This document shows, piece after piece, positions 9,095-17,753 of a stretch of 64,000 nt of DNA. The stretch is from contig NZ_BMTN01000006.1 of the NCBI RefSeq assembly GCF_014649695.1, forward strand, positions 62,001 to 126,000. The letters run 5' to 3'. The translations under genes were made by a program, and so were the position numbers. Source of the DNA: Streptomyces kurssanovii. Its GTDB lineage: Bacteria > Actinomycetota > Actinomycetes > Streptomycetales > Streptomycetaceae. Below the pieces are notes generated by a model. The model ran no database searches and was not told the DNA's origin. It saw only the letters and a program-made list of their open reading frames with translations. How positions within the stretch are numbered: position 1 is the first letter of the stretch; every line of letters starts with the position of its first letter.

Positions 9095-10519
9095 ATGGCA
9101 CTCCATCAGGGCACCACCGGGACCGAGGATCACACGCCGGAACGGCGCAGACTCGCGGTCAATCCGTTCTTCGGTCCGGCGGACCCGGTCGGCGGGATGA
9201 CTGCCGCCCCGCCCACGCACCGCCTCCCGGACGGCCCGATGCCGCCCCTCACGGCGTATCAGCTGGTGCACGACGAGCTGATGCTCGACGGGAACTCCCG
9301 CCTCAACCTCGCCACCTTCGTCACCACCTGGATGGAGCCGCAGGCGGCGCAGCTGATGGCCGAGTGCCGCGACAAGAACATGATCGACAAGGACGAGTAC
9401 CCGCGCACGGCCGAGCTGGAGCGCCGGTGTGTGGCGATGCTCGCCGATCTGTGGCACGCGCCGGACCCGGCCTCGGCCGTCGGCTGTTCGACCACCGGGT
9501 CGAGCGAGGCCTGCATGCTCGCCGGGATGGCCCTCAAGCGGCGGTGGGCGAAGCGGAACGGCGACCGCTATCCGGCGAAGGCCCGGCCCAATCTGGTGAT
9601 GGGCGTCAACGTGCAGGTCTGCTGGGACAAGTTCTGCACCTTCTGGGAGGTCGAGCCACGGCTTGTGCCGATGGAGGGGAACCGCTTCCATCTCGACCCG
9701 CAGGCCGCCGCCGAGTTGTGCGACGAGAACACCATCGGGGTGGTGGCGGTGCTCGGCTCGACCTTCGACGGCTCCTACGAGCCGGTCGGCGAGCTCTGTG
9801 CCGCGCTGGACGGCCTCCAGGAGCGCACTGGCCTGGACGTCCCGGTCCATGTCGACGGGGCGTCGGGCGCGATGGTCGCCCCGTTCCTCGACGAGGACCT
9901 CGTCTGGGACTTCCGGCTGCCGCGGGTGTGCTCGATCAACACCTCGGGGCACAAGTACGGGCTGGTCTACCCCGGCGTGGGGTGGGCGCTGTGGCGGTCG
10001 CCCGACGAACTCCCCGAGGAGCTGGTGTTCCGGGTGAACTACCTCGGCGGCGACATGCCGACGTTCGCCCTCAACTTCTCCCGCCCCGGCGCGCAGGTGG
10101 TGGCGCAGTACTACACGTTCCTGCGGCTCGGGCGCGAGGGCTACCGGGCCGTCCAGGGGACGGCCCGCGAGGTCGCGACGGGGCTCGCCGCCCGGATCGG
10201 GGCACTGGACGACTTCCGGCTGCTCACCGCGGGCGACCAGTTGCCCGTCTTCGCGTTCACGACCGCCCCGGACGTGACGTCGTTCGATGTCTTCGACGTG
10301 TCCCGGCGGCTGCGGGAGAAGGGGTGGCTGGTGCCCGCCTACACCTTCCCGGCGAACCGCCGGGACCTCTCGGTACTGCGGGTGGTCTGCCGCAACGGAT
10401 TCTCGGCGGACCTCGCGGAACTGCTCCTGGAGGATCTGCGGCTGCTGATTCCCGAACTGCGGGCACAGTCGCACCCTTTGAGCAGGAGTACCGCGGAGGC
10501 GACGGCCTTCCACCACTGA
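9095..10519 (+). CDS. glutamate decarboxylase (PLP-dependent)
   Basis: Converts glutamate to 4-aminobutyrate and CO2. The 474-residue protein has the group II decarboxylase layout: the cofactor-binding segment CSTTGSSEACMLAGMALK (residues 131-148), HVDGASG with Asp254 facing the PLP ring, and the Schiff-base lysine Lys287 in INTSGHKYG. The C-terminal domain (RRDLSVLRVVCRNGFS) is typical of GadB-like enzymes. The start ATG at 9095 is divergent from the TipA-like regulator. GABA formation in Streptomyces is usually linked to acid or nitrogen metabolism; drug-responsive control would be unusual. Confidence 0.95.
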   Translation: MALHQGTTGTEDHTPERRRLAVNPFFGPADPVGGMTAAPPTHRLPDGPMPPLTAYQLVHDELMLDGNSRLNLATFVTTWMEPQAAQLMAECRDKNMIDKDEYPRTAELERRCVAMLADLWHAPDPASAVGCSTTGSSEACMLAGMALKRRWAKRNGDRYPAKARPNLVMGVNVQVCWDKFCTFWEVEPRLVPMEGNRFHLDPQAAAELCDENTIGVVAVLGSTFDGSYEPVGELCAALDGLQERTGLDVPVHVDGASGAMVAPFLDEDLVWDFRLPRVCSINTSGHKYGLVYPGVGWALWRSPDELPEELVFRVNYLGGDMPTFALNFSRPGAQVVAQYYTFLRLGREGYRAVQGTAREVATGLAARIGALDDFRLLTAGDQLPVFAFTTAPDVTSFDVFDVSRRLREKGWLVPAYTFPANRRDLSVLRVVCRNGFSADLAELLLEDLRLLIPELRAQSHPLSRSTAEATAFHH

Positions 10520-10525
10520 GGGCGG

Positions 10526-10569
10526 CACCGCACCGGCGTCGGCGGCCTCCCGCCGCGGCCGGTGCGGTG
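10526..10569. terminator. hairpin between convergent gad and ABC permease genes
   Basis: A perfect 12-bp stem CACCGCACCGGC (10526-10537) / GCCGGTGCGGTG (10558-10569) encloses a smaller nested GGCGG/CCGCC hairpin. It lies in the 60-bp gap between two convergent stop codons and most likely terminates both transcripts. Confidence 0.75.
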
Positions 10570-10579
10570 TCCCGCCGTC

Positions 10580-11359
10580 TCAGCGGCCCAGGCGCCGGAA
10601 GCGGGAGACCGCCAGCGGGAAGAAGACCGCGACCAGCACCAGCGGCCAGGCCACCGCCAGAAGGGCCGCGTGCTCCGCCGCCCATGAGCCCGTGGCCACG
10701 TCCGGGATGCCGGCGAGGTCGCGGACCGTCGTCGCGGTCGCCGAGATCGGGTTCCACTCGACGGCCGCGCCCAGCCAGCCCGGCATCGATTCGGGCGTCG
10801 CGAACGCGTTGGACAGGAAGCCGACCGGCCAGACGAGGATCTGCACGGCCTGCACCAGCTCAGGCTTCCCCGCGACCATCGCGAGGTGGATGCCGGCCCA
10901 CAGCATCGCGAAGCGCAGCAGGAGGAGCAGTCCCACGGCCCCGAGCAGCGCGCCGAAGCCGCCGTTCCAGCGCCAGCCGATGGCATGGCCGACGCCGATC
11001 ATGACCAGCAGGCCGAGTGCCGACTGGAGCATGTCCGCGAAGCTTCGCCCGACCAGCACCGCAGACGACGCCATGGGCATGGACCTGAAGCGGTCGATGA
11101 CGCCCTTGTTGAGGTCCTGGGTGACGGCGAGCATCGTCGCCTCGAGGCCGAAGGCCATGGTCAGCGCCAGCATGCCCGGAATCAGGAAGTCGACGTAGGC
11201 CCCTTCCACGCCCCGGCCGCCGCCGATGAGATAGCCGAACATCAGCAGCAGCATCACGGGGAAGACGAGCCCGACCACGACCTGCACGGGCTGTCGTGCC
11301 CAGTGCGCGAGTTCGCGCCGGGTCATGGTCCAGGAGTCGGTCAGTACGTAACCGCTCAT
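10580..11359 (-). CDS. ABC-2 type exporter permease (DrrB-like)
   Basis: Integral membrane subunit of 259 residues with six hydrophobic helices and the ABC-2 pattern: an N-terminal amphipathic stretch ([17 protein letters not shown]), then [16 protein letters not shown] in the first cytoplasmic loop, and [13 protein letters not shown] before the last helix. It resembles DrrB, the daunorubicin efflux permease. Its ATG overlaps the stop of the ATPase gene by the ATGA motif, so the two are translationally coupled. It probably works with that ATPase as a multidrug or lipid exporter under PadR control. Confidence 0.93.
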   Translation of the reverse strand: MSGYVLTDSWTMTRRELAHWARQPVQVVVGLVFPVMLLLMFGYLIGGGRGVEGAYVDFLIPGMLALTMAFGLEATMLAVTQDLNKGVIDRFRSMPMASSAVLVGRSFADMLQSALGLLVMIGVGHAIGWRWNGGFGALLGAVGLLLLLRFAMLWAGIHLAMVAGKPELVQAVQILVWPVGFLSNAFATPESMPGWLGAAVEWNPISATATTVRDLAGIPDVATGSWAAEHAALLAVAWPLVLVAVFFPLAVSRFRRLGR

Positions 11360-12285
11360 GCCGCGTGCTCCTTCGTCAGGTGGAGGAAGACCTCGTCGAG
11401 AGTGGGGCGGCGGATGGACAGGTCCTCTGCCTCGACCCCGGCCGCCTCCAATGCCCGCACGGTCTCGGTCAGGGCGGCCATCCGGTCGCTCACCGGCGCG
11501 CTGACCATCCGCCGGTCGGTGTCCACGGTCGCCTCGCCGGGGAGCAGGGAGGCCACGAGGGCGAGGCGGTCCGCGTCTCGCAGGACCACGTCGATCCGGT
11601 CGCCGCCGGTCTTCGCCTTCAGCTCGTCCGCCGTGCCCTCCGCGATCACCCGTCCGGCGTCGACGACCGAGATCCGGTCGGCCAGCTGGTCGGCCTCCTC
11701 CAGGTACTGCGTGGTCAGCAGCACCGTGGTCCCGGCGCCGACGAGGGAGCGCACCGAGGCCCACACCTCGGCCCGGCCGCGCGGGTCGAGCCCTGTCGTC
11801 GGTTCGTCGAGGAACAGCACTTCGGGTTCGGTGATCAGCGAGGCTGCCAGATCGAGCCTTCTGCGCATGCCGCCGCTGTAGAGCTTGACCGCCTTGCGTC
11901 CGGTGTCCGCGAGGTCGAACCGCTCGAGCAGTTCGTCGGCCCTGGTCCCCGCCCGGCGCGCGCCGAGGTGGTAGAGCCGCCCGAACATCTCGAGGTTCTG
12001 CCGGCCGCCGAGCTCCTCGTCGACCGCCGCGTGCTGCCCGAGGAGACCGATCCGCCGACGGACCTCGCCGGCCTGGGTACGTACGTCGTGCCCGGCGACG
12101 CGCACCACGCCCTCGTCGTGCCGCAGCAGTGTCGCCATGACCCGTACGGCGGTGGTCTTGCCGGCGCCGTTGGGACCCAGCACGCCGTGCACGGTGCCGC
12201 GCGCCACCGTCAGGTCCAGGCCGTCCAGAGCGCTCTTGTCCCCGTACCGCTTCCGTACACCCTCGACGACGATCGCGTCCGTCAT
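11356..12285 (-). CDS. ABC transporter ATPase (DrrA-like)
   Basis: ATP-hydrolysing subunit of 309 residues. Walker A is GPNGAGKTT (about residues 38-46), the Q-loop is GLLGQHAAV, the signature is [12 protein letters not shown], Walker B is [12 protein letters not shown], and the H-loop position reads TTQYLEEAD, with Gln in place of the usual His, as in DrrA-type proteins. The C-terminal 80 residues form the extra DrrA domain ending [11 protein letters not shown]. The gene starts 86 bases downstream of padR; that gap carries two copies of the presumed PadR operator, so its promoter is probably repressed by PadR. Confidence 0.94.
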   Translation of the reverse strand: MTDAIVVEGVRKRYGDKSALDGLDLTVARGTVHGVLGPNGAGKTTAVRVMATLLRHDEGVVRVAGHDVRTQAGEVRRRIGLLGQHAAVDEELGGRQNLEMFGRLYHLGARRAGTRADELLERFDLADTGRKAVKLYSGGMRRRLDLAASLITEPEVLFLDEPTTGLDPRGRAEVWASVRSLVGAGTTVLLTTQYLEEADQLADRISVVDAGRVIAEGTADELKAKTGGDRIDVVLRDADRLALVASLLPGEATVDTDRRMVSAPVSDRMAALTETVRALEAAGVEAEDLSIRRPTLDEVFLHLTKEHAA

Positions 12286-12313
12286 CCGTCTCCTCCAGCA
12301 CCCTTGGGATCAG

Positions 12314-12372
12314 TAGTCAAATTTGACCACTGCCGTAAGATAGTCCCCTGAAATCGATTGGTCAAACTTGAT
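12314..12372. promoter_or_regulatory. two PadR-type operators before the ABC exporter operon
   Basis: The perfect palindrome GTCAAATTTGAC lies at 12316-12327, and a near copy, GTCAAACTTGAT, at 12361-12372 touches the padR stop codon. A third similar site sits upstream of padR itself. The region is AT-rich against its surroundings, as expected for a promoter and operator. The repetition only around padR and the ABC genes supports PadR as the binding protein. Confidence 0.75.
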
Positions 12373-13013
12373 TAGCCGAGATCGCCCTCATGCGGCTCGC
12401 CCGTCGCGTAAGGGTTCTCGTCGCCCTCGGCACGCACCCCGACGAACGGTTCGCCCTCACCCGCGAAGGTGTAGGCGCCCTCCTCGATCCGGCGGATCAG
12501 GCCGCGCGTCCACTCCGCGCCGAAGTCCGCGGACGAGACCCACATGTTCATGATCTCGCCGATGTGGCCCAGGGACTGAGGACCCTCTTCCGGCGTGTAG
12601 TACTCGGTGACCGACGCACGCCACTGCTCCAGACCGCGCACCCGCTCCTTGAGCAGCGCCACCGCCTCGTCGCGGGGCAGATCGACGATGAACCCGATCG
12701 CGGCCGAGAGCACGTCCGTCTTCTGGTCGTGCGCCGTCAGGGATTCACGCAGGAGCGAGAAGAACTCCTCGGTGCCCCGTTCGGTGATCTCGTACTCGGT
12801 GCGCGGCGGCCCGCCCGCCGTCGACGGGGCGATCTCATGGGCGTGCAGCAGTCCCTGCTTCGCCATCTGCTTGAGCGCGTGATAGATCGACCCCGGCTTG
12901 GCGTTGGACCACTCATGGGCGCCCCAGTACTCGAGGTCGTTGCGGACCTGGTAGCCGTGCGCCCGCCCGTGCTGGCGCACGGCCCCCAGGACGAGAAGCC
13001 GGATCGCTGACAT
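12372..13013 (-). CDS. PadR-family transcriptional repressor
   Basis: Regulator of 213 residues with an N-terminal PadR winged helix (residues 5-85: LLVLGAVRQHGRAHGYQVRNDLEYWGA, then PGSIYHALKQMAKQGLL and PRTEYEITERG) and a C-terminal Vir-like dimerisation domain. It starts with ATG at 13013 after a strong AGGAGG. The next genes downstream form an ABC exporter, and GTCAA..TTGA sites flank padR on both sides, so it probably represses both its own gene and the exporter until a drug-like ligand binds. Confidence 0.93.
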   Translation of the reverse strand: MSAIRLLVLGAVRQHGRAHGYQVRNDLEYWGAHEWSNAKPGSIYHALKQMAKQGLLHAHEIAPSTAGGPPRTEYEITERGTEEFFSLLRESLTAHDQKTDVLSAAIGFIVDLPRDEAVALLKERVRGLEQWRASVTEYYTPEEGPQSLGHIGEIMNMWVSSADFGAEWTRGLIRRIEEGAYTFAGEGEPFVGVRAEGDENPYATGEPHEGDLG

Positions 13014-13026
13014 CCGCGTACCTCCT

Positions 13027-13041
13027 GATCAACCTTGACCA
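13027..13041. promoter_or_regulatory. presumed PadR operator upstream of padR
   Basis: GATCAACCTTGACCA lies 14 bases upstream of the padR start and next to its ribosome binding site. On the other strand its core reads GTCAAGGTTGAT, differing at two of twelve positions from the site at 12361. It fits autoregulation. Confidence 0.65.
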
Positions 13042-13057
13042 GGGTACGCAGCGGTCG

Positions 13058-13609
13058 TCACGCGCCCCAGTCCCCACCCTGTTCCAGCGCGACCAGGTCG
13101 AAAGCGCCCTTGCCGTCCAGCGACTCGCGGATGATGTCCGCGTGGCCCGCGTGCCGGGCGATCTCCTCGACCAGGTGCATCATCAGCCACCGCATCGAGA
13201 CCCGCGCGTCCTTCGGGTACCAGGGCGCCGGGGGCAGCGGGAAGGTGTCGTCCATGCTCGGCACGGAGCGGATGAACTCCTCCGTCTCCTTCGCGACCGA
13301 GTCCCAGAAGGCCAGCACACCCGGCACTCTCTCGTCGCCGACCAGACGGAAGCTGTCGCCCCAGGTCTCCTCGCTGCGCTGCCGTTCGTTCGGCCGCTGC
13401 TGCGCCAGCCGCAGCCAGTTCAGCTCCATCTCCGCCACGTGCTTGAGCAGCCCCGACAGCGACAGCTCGCTCGCGCTCGGCCGGCTCGCCGCCTGCTCCT
13501 CCGTCAGACCGAGGACGGAGCGCCGGATCGCGCCCCGCTGCGCCTCGACGAAGGACAGGAGCGCGCCGCGCTCGTCGCCGTGGGCCTCCGCGGGAACGTG
13601 GGTGACCAT
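13058..13609 (-). CDS. DinB family protein (DUF664)
   Basis: Four-helix-bundle protein of 183 residues of the DinB/DUF664 group. It contains the typical LLKHVAEMELNWL (first metal His) and WLMMHLVEEIARHAGHADIIRESLDG, which supplies the other metal-binding histidines. Several members are thiol-dependent transferases acting with mycothiol or bacillithiol, but this one cannot be assigned a substrate. The ATG at 13609 (MVTHVPAEAHGDE) is preferred because the upstream 18 codons have no family character. No operon partner is obvious. Confidence 0.9.
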   Translation of the reverse strand: MVTHVPAEAHGDERGALLSFVEAQRGAIRRSVLGLTEEQAASRPSASELSLSGLLKHVAEMELNWLRLAQQRPNERQRSEETWGDSFRLVGDERVPGVLAFWDSVAKETEEFIRSVPSMDDTFPLPPAPWYPKDARVSMRWLMMHLVEEIARHAGHADIIRESLDGKGAFDLVALEQGGDWGA

Positions 13610-13675
13610 GGTGTGTCCGCCTTCCGGATCGTGGTGGAGGGCCGTCCGCCCTCCTGCCGACACCTCAGAAGCTAC

Positions 13676-13710
13676 GGGCCCTTGCGGTCAGTTTCTGTCC
13701 GCAAGGGCCC
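13676..13710 (-). terminator. hairpin terminator downstream of the aldehyde dehydrogenase
   Basis: A perfect 12-bp stem GGGCCCTTGCGG (13676-13687) / CCGCAAGGGCCC (13699-13710) with an 11-base loop lies 18 bases after the aldehyde dehydrogenase stop and in front of the DinB gene on the same strand. Confidence 0.8.
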
Positions 13711-13727
13711 GGCGCCGGGAGGTTTCG

Positions 13728-15185
13728 TCAGAACGGGAACCGGGAGCGCCCGTGCTGCACCGAGATCCACTTCTGGGTGGTGAAGGCGTCGAGCATCGAG
13801 TCGCCGTTCAGCCTGCCGAGACCCGACTGCTTCTCACCGCCGAAGGGCACGATCGGCTCGTCGTGCACGGTGCCGTCGTTGATGTGGATCATGCCGGTGT
13901 CCACCCGCCTGGCAAGCCGCACACCCCGCTCCACGTCACCGGTGTGCACGGCCCCGCTCAGGCCGTACGGCGTTTCGTTGGCGATCCTGACCGCGTCGTC
14001 CTCGCCGTCGAAGGGGACGATCAGGGCGACCGGGCCGAAGATCTCCTGGGTCAGCACCGGCGAGTCGGCGGGGATGCCGGTCAGCACCGAAGGGGACACG
14101 AGATTGCCGTCCGTGGCGCCGTGCAGCAGCGCCGTCGCGCCCGCCTCCACCGTCTGCTCGACCAGCGCGGAAACCGCGTCCGCCTGGGAGGAGTTGATGA
14201 GGGGGCCGATGTGGGTCGCCGGGTCGGCCGGGTCGCCCACCTTGAGGGTCCGTACCTTGGCGACGAACTTCTCGGTGAACTCCTTCTCGACCGAGCGGTC
14301 CACCAGGATGCGGTTGGCGGCCATGCAGACCTGGCCCTGGTGCACGAACCGGCTGAAGACCGCGGCGTCCACCGCGTAGTCGATGTCGGCGTCGTCGAGC
14401 ACGATCAGCGCGCTGTTGCCGCCGAGTTCGAGAATGGCGTGCTTGAAGTTGGCCGCGCACACGGTCGCCACGTGCCGGCCCACCTTGTCGGAGCCGGTGA
14501 AGGAGATCACCTTCGGTATCGGGTGCGCGATGAGCGCGTCGCCTATCTCGGCTATGTCCGTGATCACGACGTTCAGCAGACCGGCGGGCAGCCCCGCCTC
14601 CTCGAACACCTTGGCCACCAGCGAGCCGCCGCAGATCGGGGTGTTCTGGTGCGGCTTGAGGACCACGGCGTTGCCCAGGGCGAGCGCCGGGGCCACCGAC
14701 TTGACCGACAGCAGGAAGGGGAAGTTGAAGGGACTGATGACGCCCACCACGCCGACCGGCACCCGGTAGACGCGGTTCTCCTTGCCGTCGACCGGCGAGG
14801 GCAGGATGCGCCCCTCCGGCCGCAGCGCCAGGTGCACCGCCTCGCGCATGAACTCCTTGGCGAGGTGCAGCTCGAACGCCGCCTTGAGGCGGGTGCCGCC
14901 GAGCTCGGCGACGATCGCCTCGGCGATCTCCTCCTCGCGGTCCTCGATGATCCGAAGGGCCCGCTCGAAGACGGTCCGGCGGGCGTACGGGTTGGTGTCC
15001 GCCCACGCCCGCTGGGCGCGCTCCGCCGCCCGGTAGGCCTGGTCCACCTCGTCGGCCGTGGCCACGGCGATCGAGGCGAGCTTCTCACCGTCGTAGGGAT
15101 TGAAGTCGATGATGTCCCAGGAGCCGGTGCCCGGCCTCCACTCGCCGTCTATGTACTGCTGGGCCAGATCGGTGAAGAAGGACAT
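13728..15185 (-). CDS. aldehyde dehydrogenase (benzaldehyde dehydrogenase/XylC-like)
   Basis: NAD(P)-dependent aldehyde dehydrogenase of 485 residues that oxidises an aldehyde to the acid. It shows the catalytic Cys in HQGQVCMAANR, the general-base Glu in LELGGNS, the cofactor motif SFTGSDKVGRHV and the conserved GVISPFNFP. The C-terminus QHGRSRFPF resembles aryl-aldehyde dehydrogenases. The substrate is not determined by sequence. It is followed by a clear terminator and appears to be a single gene. A relative (52540-53958) lies in the biosynthetic cluster. Confidence 0.92.
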   Translation of the reverse strand: MSFFTDLAQQYIDGEWRPGTGSWDIIDFNPYDGEKLASIAVATADEVDQAYRAAERAQRAWADTNPYARRTVFERALRIIEDREEEIAEAIVAELGGTRLKAAFELHLAKEFMREAVHLALRPEGRILPSPVDGKENRVYRVPVGVVGVISPFNFPFLLSVKSVAPALALGNAVVLKPHQNTPICGGSLVAKVFEEAGLPAGLLNVVITDIAEIGDALIAHPIPKVISFTGSDKVGRHVATVCAANFKHAILELGGNSALIVLDDADIDYAVDAAVFSRFVHQGQVCMAANRILVDRSVEKEFTEKFVAKVRTLKVGDPADPATHIGPLINSSQADAVSALVEQTVEAGATALLHGATDGNLVSPSVLTGIPADSPVLTQEIFGPVALIVPFDGEDDAVRIANETPYGLSGAVHTGDVERGVRLARRVDTGMIHINDGTVHDEPIVPFGGEKQSGLGRLNGDSMLDAFTTQKWISVQHGRSRFPF

Positions 15186-15247
15186 GTGATCCCTTACTCC
15201 AGAGGCATGAGCACGGACGTCTGATGTGGCGTCATCGTACTTATGTT

Positions 15248-16084
15248 TCAGATGAGTTGAAGGAGTCCCCGAAGAAGGTCCCGGGTCTCGGCCGGATCCG
15301 GACTGTCATCGGTCAGCCGCCGCATCACCCGCTCGTACTGGGCGACCTCCTCGCGCTTGTCCAGATACAGCGCACTGGTCAGCTGCTCGAGGTAGACGAT
15401 GTCGGAGAGGTCCGACTCGGGGAAGCGCAGCATGGTGAACGCGCCGCTCTCGCCCGCGTGGCCGCCGAAGCTGAAGGGCATCACCTGAAGCGTGATGTTG
15501 GGGTGCTCGGAGACCTCGATCAGATGGCGCAGCTGGGCCTGCATCACCGCCCGGTCGCCGTACGGGCGGCGCAGGGCGGCCTCGTCCAGCACGGCGTGCA
15601 GGTGGGGGGCCCGCTCGGAGACGAGGGTCTTCTGGCGCTCCAGACGCAGCGCGACCCGGCGGTCGATCTCGGCCCGGGGCGCGTCGGGCATGCCGCGGGT
15701 GACCACGGCGTGCGCGTACGACTCCGTCTGCAGCAGCCCGTGCACGAACTGCACTTCGTAGATGCGGATCAGCGAGGCGGCGCCCTCGAGGCCGACGTAT
15801 GTCTGGAACCAGCCGGGCAGTACGTCACCGAAGCTGTGCCACCAGCCGGCGACGTTGGCCTCCTTGGCGAGCCCGAGCAGCGCATCGCGCTCGCTGTCGT
15901 CGGCGACGCCGTAGAGCGTCAGCAGGTCCTCCACGTCGCGCGCCTTGAAGCTCACCCGACCCAACTCCATACGGCTGATCTTGGATTCGGACGCGCGGAT
16001 CGAGTAGCCGGCCGCCTCCCGCGTGATGCCACGCGACTCCCTCAGCCTTCTGAGCTGTGAGCCCAGCAGGATGCGCCGCACCAC
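15248..16084 (-). CDS. XRE-family regulator with DUF5753 domain
   Basis: Regulator of about 278 residues. An N-terminal helix-turn-helix (LRRLRESRGITREAAGYSIRASESKISRMELGR) is followed by a DUF5753 domain of about 170 residues (WHSFGDVLPGWFQTYVGLEGAASLIRIYEVQFVHGLLQTESYA). Such proteins are abundant in Streptomyces and occur next to DUF397 proteins and anti-sigma-like ATPases, as here (WhiJ/AbaA-type neighbourhoods), where they affect development and antibiotic production. I chose the GTG at 16084 (VVRRILLG) after GGCGGAGG; the ATG at 16168 is possible. It probably acts on the motif shared by its two neighbours. Confidence 0.9.
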   Translation of the reverse strand: MVRRILLGSQLRRLRESRGITREAAGYSIRASESKISRMELGRVSFKARDVEDLLTLYGVADDSERDALLGLAKEANVAGWWHSFGDVLPGWFQTYVGLEGAASLIRIYEVQFVHGLLQTESYAHAVVTRGMPDAPRAEIDRRVALRLERQKTLVSERAPHLHAVLDEAALRRPYGDRAVMQAQLRHLIEVSEHPNITLQVMPFSFGGHAGESGAFTMLRFPESDLSDIVYLEQLTSALYLDKREEVAQYERVMRRLTDDSPDPAETRDLLRGLLQLI

Positions 16085-16481
16085 CGAACCTCCGCCCGGG
16101 CCCTCGGCGCGGGACTGCTCCCACGACCACGCTGAATCGCCTGCTGCCACGACTTCGACCCTCCCCATCCCTGCTGCGCACGCTCTGTTCGCTCGACACC
16201 GATGCTTCCGGAGGTCCCCCCGAACCCCAAGAGCCGGATTCTGCCACCAAAACGCTTCAGCCCGTACTCATTCGATTACGGAAACGGGAAGGCGTCGGGC
16301 AGGGCTCGCAAGATATTGGCGGAAGAAATGAGCAAGAACCGGCACGGGGACGGACAGGTCCGGCGCGTGCACGTGCATCTGCCCTTGCATCTGCCCTACG
16401 CATTCGGAACCATGGTCCTCGCGCACCTGCGTGCTCGTTCGTGTTGTAGCGTCACAGCCGCGATTCCCGGGAGTGCCTCGC
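16085..16481. promoter_or_regulatory. 397-bp regulatory gap with an 18-bp motif and echo
   Basis: No convincing gene is seen in the gap between the divergent XRE and ATPase genes. It is less GC-rich than its surroundings around 16200-16330. At 16365-16382 it holds GCGTGCACGTGCATCTGC, followed at 16387-16395 by GCATCTGCC. The same 18 bases occur in reverse orientation at 17367-17384 in front of the DUF397 gene. An open frame from 16328 exists but has no family character and continues past the real gene start. Confidence 0.7.
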
Positions 16482-16976
16482 ATGGGACCGAATGGATCCA
16501 CCATGCTCGAGCCGTTACGGCAGGGCCTTCCCCCCTTCGACCCAGCGGCCGTCTCGAGCTCGGCCTCGTGCGCCCTGCCCGCCCGCTTCGAAGCGGTACG
16601 CGGCGCCCGTCTGTTCACCAAGAACACACTGGGCCAGTGGCAGCTGGACGAACGCTTCGACGATGTCGCCCTGGTCGTCTCCGAGCTCGTGACCAACGCC
16701 CTGCGGCACGCGCTGCCGTCCGACGGCGCCACGCACGAGCCCGCCAAGGAAGCCCCGGTCCGGCTGCACCTGATGCGGTGGACCGGCCGGCTGGTGTGCG
16801 CGGTGCGCGACCCCAGCCACGACGGCCCCCGGTCACGGGAGGCCGAGGAGGACTTCGCCGCCGAGTCCGGCCGCGGGCTCTTCCTGGTCGACTCCTTCAG
16901 CGACGGCTGGGGCTGGCACCCGCTCGCGGGGTCGCTGCGCGGCAAGGTGGTCTGGGCGCTGTTCCGTCTGAGCTAG
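16482..16976 (+). CDS. anti-sigma-factor-like ATP-binding protein (RsbW/SpoIIAB type HATPase)
   Basis: Protein of 164 residues with a GHKL ATPase fold: the N-box VALVVSELVTNALRHA, then VCAVRDPS (G1-like, with Asp), and SGRGLFLVDSFSDGWGW for the G2 box, ending VVWALFRLS. In Streptomyces many such small kinases of the RsbW family pair with DUF397 and XRE/DUF5753 proteins and influence development. The start ATG at 16482 follows GGGAG; the ATG at 16503 is possible. A shared 18-bp promoter motif links it to the DUF397 gene. Whether it still binds a sigma factor is unknown. Confidence 0.9.
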   Translation: MGPNGSTMLEPLRQGLPPFDPAAVSSSASCALPARFEAVRGARLFTKNTLGQWQLDERFDDVALVVSELVTNALRHALPSDGATHEPAKEAPVRLHLMRWTGRLVCAVRDPSHDGPRSREAEEDFAAESGRGLFLVDSFSDGWGWHPLAGSLRGKVVWALFRLS

Positions 16977-17036
16977 GGCCTCTCGTCAAGGGGCCTGCTC
17001 GGGGCCCGGCGTCGCGCACGCCGGCGCGGCCGGGCC

Positions 17037-17279
17037 TCACGCCCCCGCGATCAGGTGATCGAACTCCCCGTCCTTGACGCCGAGAAGCAGCGCTTCTATC
17101 TCTGCGGGCGTGTAGACGAGCGCGGGCCCGTCGGGGTGCCGCGAATTACGCATCGCCACGTCGCCGCCCGGCAGTCTGGCGAGCTCCACGCACGAACCCT
17201 GCGAATTACTGTGCCGGCTCTTCTGCCAGACGACCCCGCGAAGCTCCGTCGCCGCCATGCCGTTGTAGACCTGGTGCAC
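17037..17279 (-). CDS. DUF397 small regulatory protein
   Basis: Protein of 80 residues with the DUF397 core: WQKSRHSNSQGSCVELARLPGGDVAMRNSRHPDGPALVYTPAEIEALL, then the DGEFDHLIAG tail. DUF397 proteins are found almost only in actinomycetes, beside XRE/DUF5753 regulators, and at least some act as antagonists in a toxin-antitoxin-like relation with them. It is convergent with the ATPase gene and its upstream region carries the reverse copy of the 18-bp motif. Alternative start: ATG at 17258 (MAATELRG). Confidence 0.93.
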   Translation of the reverse strand: MHQVYNGMAATELRGVVWQKSRHSNSQGSCVELARLPGGDVAMRNSRHPDGPALVYTPAEIEALLLGVKDGEFDHLIAGA

Positions 17280-17341
17280 AAGTCGCTCCCGGGGTGCAAG
17301 GTGCAGGTGTCAACTATTCGGGATCATAGCTGTGTTCACAT

Positions 17342-17384
17342 GCAGATGCATGAGGCGGATGCGCGAGCAGATGCACGTGCACGC
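17342..17384. promoter_or_regulatory. triple GCRGATGCR motif upstream of DUF397 gene
   Basis: GCAGATGCA (17342), GCGGATGCG (17355) and GCAGATGCA (17367) are spaced 13 and 12 bases apart, about one helical turn. The last is part of GCAGATGCACGTGCACGC (17367-17384), the exact reverse complement of the 18-mer at 16365 in front of the ATPase gene. This looks like an operator for one regulator, most likely the XRE/DUF5753 protein. The rest of the gap between 17280 and 17503 shows nothing further. Confidence 0.65.
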
Positions 17385-17503
17385 GGGGTGTTCCCACGGT
17401 TACAGCGGCCCCGTTCATAGAGACGTCCGCCCTCGCCGATCGGTGCCATCCTTCGCGACCCGGTTCCGGCCCCCGGGGGATACGTACGGCCGCGCCCGCC
17501 CGT

Positions 17504-17752
17504 TCAGCCGGGCGAGCCGGAGGAGCAGGGCAGCAGCGCCATCTCCCGCGCGTTCTTGACGGCCCGGGCCAGTTGCCGCTGCTGCTGGGCGGTCACCCGG
17601 GTCACCCGGCGGCTGCGGATCTTCCCCCGGTCCGAGACGAACTTCCGCAGCAGGTCGGTGTCCTTGTAGTCGATGTAGGTGACGCGGTCCCGGTCCAGCG
17701 GATTGGGACGGGACTTGAGCGGCGTGCGCGTTTCCTTGCGGCGGGGTGACAT
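17504..17752 (-). CDS. rpsR: 30S ribosomal protein S18, paralogue
   Basis: Ribosomal protein of 82 residues with the S18 core [48 protein letters not shown]. The ATG at 17752 ([13 protein letters not shown]) comes one base after the CobW stop (TGACATG). It belongs to a Zur-type island of spare, zinc-free ribosomal proteins. In Streptomyces such copies replace the housekeeping versions when zinc is scarce. It is the last gene of the minus-strand operon L33-L31-CobW-S18. Confidence 0.93.
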   Translation of the reverse strand: MSPRRKETRTPLKSRPNPLDRDRVTYIDYKDTDLLRKFVSDRGKIRSRRVTRVTAQQQRQLARAVKNAREMALLPCSSGSPG

Positions 17753-17753
17753 G

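Noticed and set aside
13035-15224. Long plus-strand open frame opposite DinB and aldehyde dehydrogenase genes.
   Set aside because: It spans two real genes and their terminator; no domain is recognisable.
16202-17077. Plus-strand open frame in the XRE/ATPase gap.
   Set aside because: It continues through the ATPase gene in another frame and has no start signal that suits it; the gap is better explained as regulatory.
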